Source: Kribbella pittospori (lineage in GTDB: Bacteria; Actinomycetota; Actinomycetes; Propionibacteriales; Kribbellaceae). From it: DNA of 41,786 bases. The notes below the pieces were generated by a model. That model worked only from the letters and a program-made list of their open reading frames with translations. It did no database searches and had not been told where the DNA came from. Location of the stretch: assembly GCF_004331465.1 (NCBI RefSeq), contig NZ_SJKB01000034.1, positions 1 through 41,786 on the forward strand, in the 5' to 3' direction. Both the position numbers and the translations under genes were made by a program. Below, in pieces: positions 7,594-14,315 of the stretch (position 1 is its first letter; each line of letters begins with the position of its first letter).

Positions 7594-8792
7594 GCCGCCC
7601 CCACGTGGTCGAGCAGCCCGGGCAGGGCCGCAACGAAACTGTCGGCATCAGCCTTGCTCAGGATGTACGGCGGCGCCAGCCGCAACGCGTTCGGAATCGG
7701 GTTGTTGATCACGAAACCGGCCTCCAGCGCCAGCGCGGCCACCTGGTCCGACACCGGCTGGGTCAGCTCGATCGCCAGCAGCATCCCGCGGCCACGGACG
7801 TCGGCGATCAGCGGGTGGTCGAGCGCGATGATCGACGAGGCGAGATGGTTGCCGACAGCATTCACCTGCGCCAGCAGCCCGTCCCGCTCGATCACGGTCA
7901 GCACCGCCAGCCCGGCGATCGCGGCGACCGGATTGCCACCGAACGTCGTCCCGTGGTTGCCCGGCTGCAGCAGTTCCGCGGCCGCGCCGAGCCCGATGCA
8001 GGCACCGATCGGGATCCCCGCACCCAGGCCCTTCGCGACCGTCACGAGGTCCGGCGTGATGCCCTCGGTCTCGAACGCGAACCAGGTCCCGGTCCGCCCG
8101 ATCCCGGTCTGGATCTCGTCGATCCACAGCAGCGCTCCGTGCGCAGAGGTGATCCGCCGCGCCGCCTGCAGGTACCCGGGCGGCGGTACGACGACACCGT
8201 TCTCGCCCTGAATCGGCTCCAGGATGACCGCCGCCGTCTCGTCGTCGACGGCTGCCGCCAACGCGTCGGCATCGCCGTACGGGACGAACTCCACGTCTCC
8301 GGGCAGCGGCGCGAACGCCTCGCGGTACGCCGGTTTCCAGGTCACCGCGAGCGCGCCCATCGACCGTCCGTGGAACGCACCGACGGTGGAGATGATCTTG
8401 GTCCGGCCGGTCCGCCGGGTGATCTTGAACGCCGCCTCGTTCGCCTCGGTGCCGGAGTTGGTGAAGAACACCTTGCCCGGGGCATCGAACAGACCGAGCA
8501 GCTTCTCGGCCAATGCGATCTGCGGCGCGGAGGCGAAGAAGTTCGAGACATGGCCGAGGGTCGCGAGCTGCGACGTCACCGCGGACACCACGAACGGGTG
8601 CGCATGGCCGAGGCAGTTCACCGCGAGTCCGCCGAGCAGGTCGAGGTACTTGTTGCCGTCGGCGTCCCACAGGTAGGCGCCTTCGCCCCGCACGAGCACG
8701 CGCTTCGGCGCGCCGAACGTGTTCATCAGCGCGCCCGTGTAGCGCTCGGTGAGCGCCGCCTGGGTGCCGTCGACGGTGAGCAGTTCGGTCAT
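7590..8792 (-). CDS. argD: Acetylornithine aminotransferase
   Basis: This PLP enzyme of class III aminotransferases converts N-acetylglutamate semialdehyde to N-acetylornithine with glutamate as donor. It has 400 residues. Visible features are the phosphate-binding NSGTEANEAA (112-121), the cofactor aspartate in LLWIDEIQTGIGRTG (221-235), and the Schiff-base lysine K254 in TVAKGLGAGIPIGA. The start overlaps the argB stop by 4 nt (ATGA). Length and motifs fit ArgD; related ornithine or succinylornithine transaminases are excluded mainly by the operon context. Confidence 0.96.
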   Translation of the reverse strand: MTELLTVDGTQAALTERYTGALMNTFGAPKRVLVRGEGAYLWDADGNKYLDLLGGLAVNCLGHAHPFVVSAVTSQLATLGHVSNFFASAPQIALAEKLLGLFDAPGKVFFTNSGTEANEAAFKITRRTGRTKIISTVGAFHGRSMGALAVTWKPAYREAFAPLPGDVEFVPYGDADALAAAVDDETAAVILEPIQGENGVVVPPPGYLQAARRITSAHGALLWIDEIQTGIGRTGTWFAFETEGITPDLVTVAKGLGAGIPIGACIGLGAAAELLQPGNHGTTFGGNPVAAIAGLAVLTVIERDGLLAQVNAVGNHLASSIIALDHPLIADVRGRGMLLAIELTQPVSDQVAALALEAGFVINNPIPNALRLAPPYILSKADADSFVAALPGLLDHVGAA

Positions 8793-9670
8793 GACGGGAT
8801 CACCTGGGTTCCACTTCCGGCGTCGGTGAAGATTTCCAGTAGCAGCGAGTGCGGCACCCGGCCGTCGATCACGGTCGCCCGGGAGACGCCCGACTCGACC
8901 GCACGCAGGCAGGCCTCCATCTTGGGCACCATCCCGGAGGCCAGCTTCGGCAGCAACTCGGCGAGCTCGGTGGCGTCGATCTGGGTGATGATCTCGTCGC
9001 TGTCCGGCCAGTTCCGGTACAACCCGGCAACGTCGGTCAGGACGACGAGCTTCTCGGCGCCGAGCGCGGAGGCCAGCGCGGCCGCCGCGGTGTCGGCGTT
9101 GACGTTGTGCGCCTGACCGTCCTCGTCCGGTGCGATCGTCGACACCACCGGGATCCGGCCGGCGTCGATCAGGTCGACCACCGCCTCCGGCCGTACGTGA
9201 ACCACGTCGCCGACCAGTCCGATGTCGACCGACTCGCCGTCGACCAACGCAGTACGACGTTCCGCGGTGAACAAGCCGGCGTCCTCACCGGACATGCCGA
9301 CCGCGAACGGGCCGTGCGCGTTGAGCAGGCCGACCAACTCCCGGCCGACCTTGCCGACCAGGACCATGCCGACGACGTCCATCGCCTCGGGCGTGGTGAC
9401 CCGCAGCCCGCCGCGGAACTCACTGTCGATACCGAGCCGACCGAGCATGTCGCTGATCTGCGGTCCGCCGCCGTGCACGACGACGACCCGGACCCCGGCG
9501 TACCGGAGGAAGACGATGTCCTCGGCGAACGCGCGCTTCAGCTTGTCGTCGACCATCGCGTTGCCGCCGTACTTGACGACCACCGTCTTGCCGTGGAACT
9601 GCTTCAACCAGGGCAGCGCCTCGGTCAGGACCGCGGCCTTCTCCACCGCATCCGCATGACTTGTGCTCAT
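8789..9670 (-). CDS. argB: Acetylglutamate kinase
   Basis: This amino-acid kinase phosphorylates N-acetylglutamate, often the arginine-feedback step. It has 293 residues. The N-terminal TVVVKYGGNAM (29-39) and VVVHGGGPQI (63-72) loops bind ATP and substrate, and the glycine-rich HNVNADTAAAALA segment (188-200) completes the active site. I placed the start at ATG 9670, where it overlaps the argJ stop (ATGA); the same frame is open for about 630 nt further upstream, but that part is only an argJ shadow. An N-terminal helix of about 25 residues precedes the kinase fold, as in arginine-sensitive NAGKs. Confidence 0.96.
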   Translation of the reverse strand: MSTSHADAVEKAAVLTEALPWLKQFHGKTVVVKYGGNAMVDDKLKRAFAEDIVFLRYAGVRVVVVHGGGPQISDMLGRLGIDSEFRGGLRVTTPEAMDVVGMVLVGKVGRELVGLLNAHGPFAVGMSGEDAGLFTAERRTALVDGESVDIGLVGDVVHVRPEAVVDLIDAGRIPVVSTIAPDEDGQAHNVNADTAAAALASALGAEKLVVLTDVAGLYRNWPDSDEIITQIDATELAELLPKLASGMVPKMEACLRAVESGVSRATVIDGRVPHSLLLEIFTDAGSGTQVIPS

Positions 9671-10869
9671 GAGGAGTACGCCGAGTTCTCTTCGACGTAC
9701 GCGTGGGACAAGTCGGTGGTGAGCACTGTGGCTGAGGCTGGGCCGGCGTGCAGGTCGATGACTACGTCGATCTCGAGGCCGCTCAGGTCCGCCTCGGAAC
9801 GGTCGACGCCCTTGCCGCCGGCAACGCAGATCGGCGCACCATTGAGGGTGATGTCGAGCAGCGACGGGTCGAACGCCGTCGGTGCGTTGCCGACAGCCAT
9901 CGCGATCCGTCCCCAGTTCGGATCGGAGGCGAAGAACGCGGTCTTGCAGAGGTTGTCCTCGGCAACGACCTTCGCGGCGGCCAGCGCCTCGGCCTCGGTG
10001 GCGGCGTTCCGCACGGTGATGCTGACGTGCTTGGTGACGCCCTCCGCGTCGGCCTGCAACTGCTTCACCAGGTCGGCGGCGAGCGTGGTCAGCGCGACCT
10101 CGAAGGCCTCCGGGGTGACGGTGACTCCGGACGCGCCCGAGCTCAGCAGCAACACCGTGTCGTTGGTCGACGTTCCCCCGTCGACGTCGAGCCGGTTGAA
10201 GGTCTTGCCGACTGCGTTGCGCAATGCGTGGTCGAGGTGCGGCTGATCGAGTACGGCGTCGGTCGTGATGACGCTGAGCATGGTCGCCATGTTCGGCGCA
10301 CACATGCCGGCCCCCTTCGCGAACCCGCCGATGCTCCAGCCGTCGGGGTGTGTGAGCACAGCCTGCTTCGGCACGTTGTCGGTCGTCATGACCGCAGTCG
10401 CCGCCGCCAACCCATCTTGAGCACTGTCACCCAGAGCAGCCACGGCCGCGTCGATGCCCGGGATCAGCGCGGCCATCGGCAGCCGTTCGCCGATCAGGCC
10501 GGTCGAGCAGACTCCGATCTCAGCCGCTCCAACCCCAAGCACCTCGGCGAGCTTCTCCGCGGTCAGGTGCGTGTCCTGGAATCCCTCCGGTCCGGTGCAG
10601 GCATTGGCGCCACCGGAGTTCAGCACGACGGCCTTCAACTTACCGGCGGTAAGTACCTGCTGGGACCACAGCACCGGCGCCGCCTTCACCTTGTTGGTGG
10701 TGAAGACACCGGCGGCGACGTCGTGCGGTCCGTCGTTGACGACGACGGTGAGGTCCGGCGTACCGGCCGGTTTGATCCCCGCGATCACCCCGGCCGCACG
10801 GAAGCCGGCCGGCGCGGTGACCCCGGCGCTCCGATCGACTTGGGTGGACGGGGTGACAGCAAGCGTCAC
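9667..10869 (-). CDS. argJ: Bifunctional ornithine acetyltransferase / N-acetylglutamate synthase
   Basis: This enzyme transfers the acetyl group from acetylornithine to glutamate, closing the acetyl cycle, and may also use acetyl-CoA. It has 400 residues and starts with GTG at 10869, overlapping the argC stop as GTGA. The protein is expected to self-cleave between Ala195 and Thr196 in the NMATML motif, which sits in the classical GMCAPNMATML context; the new N-terminal threonine is the nucleophile. TTDNVPK lies at 162-168. The next gene argB overlaps its stop by 4 nt. An open frame continues upstream beyond 10869 through argC but is a shadow. Confidence 0.96.
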   Translation of the reverse strand: MTLAVTPSTQVDRSAGVTAPAGFRAAGVIAGIKPAGTPDLTVVVNDGPHDVAAGVFTTNKVKAAPVLWSQQVLTAGKLKAVVLNSGGANACTGPEGFQDTHLTAEKLAEVLGVGAAEIGVCSTGLIGERLPMAALIPGIDAAVAALGDSAQDGLAAATAVMTTDNVPKQAVLTHPDGWSIGGFAKGAGMCAPNMATMLSVITTDAVLDQPHLDHALRNAVGKTFNRLDVDGGTSTNDTVLLLSSGASGVTVTPEAFEVALTTLAADLVKQLQADAEGVTKHVSITVRNAATEAEALAAAKVVAEDNLCKTAFFASDPNWGRIAMAVGNAPTAFDPSLLDITLNGAPICVAGGKGVDRSEADLSGLEIDVVIDLHAGPASATVLTTDLSHAYVEENSAYSS

Positions 10870-11906
10870 GGTGCAACTCCGATGAGGGGAAGGGCCAGGG
10901 TCTCGTCGAGTCCGGTGGCCAGGTTCATGCACTGCACGGCGCCGCCGGCAGTGCCCTTGGTGAGGTTGTCCATCGCGGCCACGATCACGGCGCGGCCGGT
11001 GCGCTGGTCGAGCGTGACCTGCAACTGCACGGTGTTGGCACCGAGAGTGGCCTGCGTCTGTGGCCATTGCCCCTCGGGCAGCAGGTGCACGAACGGCTCG
11101 TTGCGGTAGGCATCCTCGTAGGCCTGCCGCAGCGTCGCGAGATCGGTGCCATCGGCAACCGGTGCGCTGCAGGTGGCGAGGATGCCCCGTGCCATCGGCA
11201 CGAGCACCGGGGTGAACGAGACGCTCACCGGCTGCTCGGCGTACGGCGTGAGGTTCTGCTCGATCTCCGGGGTGTGCCGGTGGGTGCCGCCGATGCCGTA
11301 TGCCGATGCGGATCCCATCACCTCGGCACCGAGCAGATGTGGCTTCGGTGCCTTGCCCGCGCCGGAGGTCCCGCTGACCGCGACCACCACCAGTTGGCCG
11401 GGATCGACGAGACCGTTCTGTACGGCGGGGAGGAGCGCGAGGGTGGAGACGGTGGGATAACACCCCGGTACGGCGACCCGGTTCGACCCGCGGAGCTTGT
11501 CCCGTTGACCCGGCAGCTCCGGCAGTCCGTACGGCCACGAGCCGGCGTACTCGCCGCCGTAGAACTCGACCCACGCCTCGGCCTCGGTCAGCCGGAAGTC
11601 CGCGCCGCAGTCGATCACGGTGACTGTGTTGTCGATCGCGCCGAGTTGCCCTGAAATCTCTGCGGACTGTCCGTGCGGCAAGGCCAGGAACACCACGTCG
11701 TGACCGGCCAGCGTCTCCGGCGTGGTCTCGACCAGAATGCGCCCGGCCAGGGGCACGAGATGTGGGTGGTGCGCGCCGAGCGCCGTACCGGCGTTCCCTC
11801 CGGCGGTGAGTGCGCCGATCTCCACCTCGGGGTGCCCGCTCAGCAACCGGAGCAGCTCACCCCCTGCATACCCACTGGCACCGGCGACCGCCACCTTCAC
11901 GCTCAT
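10866..11906 (-). CDS. argC: N-acetyl-gamma-glutamyl-phosphate reductase
   Basis: This NADPH-dependent dehydrogenase reduces N-acetylglutamyl phosphate to the semialdehyde. It has 346 residues from the ATG at 11906. The Rossmann loop is GASGYAGGE (9-17), and the catalytic cysteine is C149 in VPGCYPT. The C-terminal HRHTPEIEQNL motif is typical. The frame is open up to 11984, but the product of that extension (with a second methionine) does not belong to the family. No ribosome-binding site precedes 11906, while a -10 box lies 7 nt upstream, so the first arg mRNA is probably leaderless. It is the first gene of the arg operon. Confidence 0.95.
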   Translation of the reverse strand: MSVKVAVAGASGYAGGELLRLLSGHPEVEIGALTAGGNAGTALGAHHPHLVPLAGRILVETTPETLAGHDVVFLALPHGQSAEISGQLGAIDNTVTVIDCGADFRLTEAEAWVEFYGGEYAGSWPYGLPELPGQRDKLRGSNRVAVPGCYPTVSTLALLPAVQNGLVDPGQLVVVAVSGTSGAGKAPKPHLLGAEVMGSASAYGIGGTHRHTPEIEQNLTPYAEQPVSVSFTPVLVPMARGILATCSAPVADGTDLATLRQAYEDAYRNEPFVHLLPEGQWPQTQATLGANTVQLQVTLDQRTGRAVIVAAMDNLTKGTAGGAVQCMNLATGLDETLALPLIGVAP

Positions 11907-11942
11907 GTGAATGAGTATGCCAGACCTTGGAAAAATATCCAA
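11907..11942 (-). promoter_or_regulatory. arg operon promoter with candidate ARG box
   Basis: On the minus strand there is TTGGAT (11942-11937), a 17-nt spacer and CATACT (11919-11914), then 7 nt to the argC ATG. The -10 box is embedded in GGCATACTCATTCAC (11921-11907). This resembles a half-conserved ARG box with GCAT and ATTCA half sites, so ArgR could bind over the transcription start. A second dyad, TTGGA-AAAATA-TCCAA (11927-11942), overlaps the -35 box. The ARG-box assignment rests on similarity to known boxes and is not proven. Confidence 0.5.
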
Positions 11943-11990
11943 CCGATCCTGGACCGCCGCCCTGTCCATCCTGGCCTGTGACACACGTCA

Positions 11991-12016
11991 TGTCACGGCC
12001 GGGCGGGTAGCGCGTG
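11991..12016 (+). promoter_or_regulatory. Candidate ECF41-type promoter
   Basis: TGTCACG (11991-11997), a 15-nt spacer and CGTG (12013-12016) resemble the reported ECF41 target promoter (TGTCACA, about 16 nt, CGTC). It lies upstream of the gene that is coupled to the ECF41 sigma factor, so it would give autoregulation. The -35 element is also the right half of an inverted repeat, GTGACA-7 nt-TGTCAC (11978-11996). Confidence 0.5.
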
Positions 12017-12050
12017 TCCGCAAGGGGGACGACGACCTGAGGAGGACGGG

Positions 12051-12605
12051 ATGGCCCGGATCGAGCTGGAGCACCGCAAGACATGGTTCGTGCGGATGGT
12101 CGAGTGGAGCAGCCGGAGGATGTACCGCAAGGTGCCGGATCCGGCGAAGGTGGCGCTGCACAACCGGCGGGTGCTGGTGTCGACGATGCTGCTGGAGGGG
12201 TCGGCATCGCGCTGGAAGAAGCTGGACCCGACGCTCAAGGCGCTCGCGGTGATGATGCCGTCGGCGCAGATCGGCTGCAGCTGGTGCATGGACTTCGGCT
12301 ACTGGGAGTTCCACCACCAGGGTGTCGACCCGGCGAAGCTGCGCGATGTGCCAGGCTGGCGGGACAGCGACGTCTACACGGATCTGGAGCGCGCGGTGAT
12401 GGAGTACGCCGAGGCGATGACGGTGACCCCGCCAACGGTCACCGACGAGCAGGTCGAGCGCCTGCGCCAGGACCTGACCGACGAGCAACTGGTCGAGCTC
12501 ACGGCGCTGGTCTCGCTGGAGAACTTCCGGTCCCGCAGCAACGCCGCGCTCGGACTGACCAGCCAGGGCTTCAAGGAGTTCTGCGAGCTGAGGCCGGCCA
12601 CGTGA
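12051..12605 (+). CDS. Carboxymuconolactone decarboxylase / AhpD-like protein
   Basis: This 184-residue all-helical protein has the CMD/AhpD fold. The CxxC pair is Cys76 and Cys79 in IGCSWCMDFG, followed by EFHH, as in AhpD-like peroxidase partners. This suggests a thiol redox role, but the substrate is unknown. A GAGGAGG ribosome-binding site precedes the ATG. The stop overlaps the start of the sigma-factor gene (GTGA). CMD-like proteins are one of the usual genomic partners of ECF41 sigma factors, so this is probably the target or partner gene of that sigma factor. Confidence 0.85.
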   Translation: MARIELEHRKTWFVRMVEWSSRRMYRKVPDPAKVALHNRRVLVSTMLLEGSASRWKKLDPTLKALAVMMPSAQIGCSWCMDFGYWEFHHQGVDPAKLRDVPGWRDSDVYTDLERAVMEYAEAMTVTPPTVTDEQVERLRQDLTDEQLVELTALVSLENFRSRSNAALGLTSQGFKEFCELRPAT

Positions 12606-13516
12606 CCGAGGACGGCGCGGATCTCGCGGACGAGCAGCTCGCCCGCGAGTTCGACGAGCACCGCGCTGTTCTGGTGGGAGCGGCGTACCGGGTCGTGGGC
12701 AGTGTCACCGACGCGGAGGACGTGGTCCAGGAGGCCTGGCTGCGGTGGGCCGCGATCGACCACGGCGACATCCGCGACCCGCGGGCGTACCTGATCCGGA
12801 TCACCACGCGGCTCGCGCTGAACCGGCTCCGGGAGCAGAAGGCCCGGCGGGAGCAGTACGTCGGACCCTGGCTGCCCGAACCGATGTCGCCGGAGCTCGA
12901 CGCGGATCCGGCGGCGGTCGTGGAGCTGGCGGACTCGGTCAGCATGGCGATGCTGGTTGTCCTCGAGACGCTCTCGCCGCTCGAGCGTGCGACGTTCGTA
13001 CTGCGTGAGGTGTTCGATCTCCCGTACGACGAGATCGCGGACACGCTCGGCCGGTCGGAGAGCGCGGTCCGGCAGCTCGCCCACCGGGCCCGGGAGCACG
13101 TGCAGGCGCGGCGGCCGCGGCATCACGTCGACAAGGCACGGCACAGCGAGCTGACCGTGCAGTTCATGGCGGCCGCCGGCACCGGCGACTTCGAGCAGGT
13201 CGTATCGCTGCTCGCGCCGGATGCGGTCCTGGTCAGCGACGGCGGCGGCAAGAAGAAGGCGGCCCTCCGGCCGATCCAGGGTGCGGCGAAGATCGTCCGT
13301 TGGCTGTTCGCGGTGATCGCGGAGAACCCGACCTTCGAGATCCGGATGGCGACCCTGAACGGCGAGACCGCGGCCATCGCGTACGACGGCGACGAGCCGG
13401 ACACCGTCGCCTTCCTCGAGATCACCGACGGCCTGATCACCGAGCTGTACCTGGTCCGCAACCCCGACAAACTCACCGCCGTTCCACCCCGCCACACTCT
13501 CGACCCCCAGTCGTAG
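12602..13516 (+). CDS. ECF41-family (SigJ-like) RNA polymerase sigma factor
   Basis: This 304-residue sigma factor has region 2 at about 15-80 (DAEDVVQEAWLRW), region 4 at about 118-170 (LSPLERATFVLREVF) and a C-terminal SnoaL/NTF2-like domain. The three hallmarks of ECF41 are present: WLPEP in the linker (90-94), DGGGK in the NTF2-like domain (213-217), and NPDKL near the end (287-291). In this group the C-terminal extension acts as a built-in regulator in place of a separate anti-sigma factor, and none is seen here. The start is GTG at 12602, overlapping the CMD-like gene by 4 nt. The signal it senses is unknown. Confidence 0.94.
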   Translation: MTEDGADLADEQLAREFDEHRAVLVGAAYRVVGSVTDAEDVVQEAWLRWAAIDHGDIRDPRAYLIRITTRLALNRLREQKARREQYVGPWLPEPMSPELDADPAAVVELADSVSMAMLVVLETLSPLERATFVLREVFDLPYDEIADTLGRSESAVRQLAHRAREHVQARRPRHHVDKARHSELTVQFMAAAGTGDFEQVVSLLAPDAVLVSDGGGKKKAALRPIQGAAKIVRWLFAVIAENPTFEIRMATLNGETAAIAYDGDEPDTVAFLEITDGLITELYLVRNPDKLTAVPPRHTLDPQS

Positions 13517-13549
13517 ACTATCTGCAACTGAGTCGCATCTGGAGGTGGC

Positions 13550-14068
13550 GTGAAGTACCTTGAGGTCGAGCCGGACGCGGCACTGGACCCGACACTGCGG
13601 GCGGACCTGCTGGACACCTGGATCGGCGCCACCGACGCCGGTGGGGCAGTCGGCTTCACGGCACCAGCACCGGTCGAGCTGGTGGCGGAAACGCTGGACG
13701 AGGCACTCGGCCGGGTCGCGGCAGGTCTGGACGTCCTCGGCGTACTCCACAACGGATCGCGGTACGTCGGGATGGGGCTGCTCGTGACGCGCGGCAGCGC
13801 CCTGCAGTCGCACTGGCGCACGGTGCTGCGAGTGATGGTCCATCCCGCGCATCAGGGCAACGGCGCCGGACGGCTACTGATGGAAGGCTTGCGCGGCTCG
13901 GGTGTCGACCTCGGCCTGCAGCAGTTGCAACTGACGATCCGCGACGGCCTCAGCCTGGAGAAGTTCTACCAACCCCTCGGCTACCGCATCGTCGGCCGCC
14001 ACCCACGAGCCATCCTGGTCGCCCCGGGCGAGTATCGCGACGAGATCATGTTCGTCCAGGACCTCTGA
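13550..14068 (+). CDS. GNAT-family N-acetyltransferase
   Basis: This 172-residue protein has the acetyl-CoA-binding motif A at VMVHPAHQGNGAGRLLMEGL (95-114), matching the Q/RxxGxG/A signature, and a C-terminal LEKFYQPLGYRIVGR strand-helix typical of GNAT enzymes. The start is GTG (13550) with GGAGG just upstream. It follows the sigma-factor gene by 33 nt on the same strand and could be read through, but nothing shows a functional link. The substrate cannot be predicted. Confidence 0.88.
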   Translation: MKYLEVEPDAALDPTLRADLLDTWIGATDAGGAVGFTAPAPVELVAETLDEALGRVAAGLDVLGVLHNGSRYVGMGLLVTRGSALQSHWRTVLRVMVHPAHQGNGAGRLLMEGLRGSGVDLGLQQLQLTIRDGLSLEKFYQPLGYRIVGRHPRAILVAPGEYRDEIMFVQDL

Positions 14069-14132
14069 CCGGACCGGTGCGTCCGCACGCTCCAGGTAGC
14101 CCCGGCCAGGGCGCTAGTGACAGGCGGCTGGT

Positions 14133-14197
14133 ACGACCTTGTGCACAGGTCGACCACATCAGCGGCAGTCTGATGATTGATCGGTGCACAAGGTCGT
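14133..14197. repeat. Long inverted repeat between convergent genes
   Basis: Two perfect 14-bp arms, ACGACCTTGTGCAC (14133-14146) and its reverse complement (14184-14197), flank a 37-nt spacer. They lie in the 247-bp gap between the GNAT gene and the adhesin gene, both of which end here. No U-run follows either arm. It could be a bidirectional terminator, or two copies of one protein-binding site in opposite orientation. Nothing else is seen in this gap. Confidence 0.6.
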
Positions 14198-14315
14198 GGC
14201 GGTACGGCGACCTGCTCGCCCGCACCTCCGGCTCACCTGCACCGGACTCGTGGCTGGTGGTTGATGCGATCTGCGCGGAGCAGTCAGCTGTCAGCAACCT
14301 CTTGACCGGGCAGGC

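Noticed and set aside
9671..10303. Upstream extension of the argB frame
   Set aside because: It overlaps argJ in another frame and would add about 210 residues foreign to acetylglutamate kinases. ATG 9670 overlaps the argJ stop as in the rest of the operon.
11978..11996. A minus-strand ECF41 promoter from the reverse TGTCACA
   Set aside because: The -35 element is perfect on that strand, but no CGTC-like -10 box lies at the right distance before argC.
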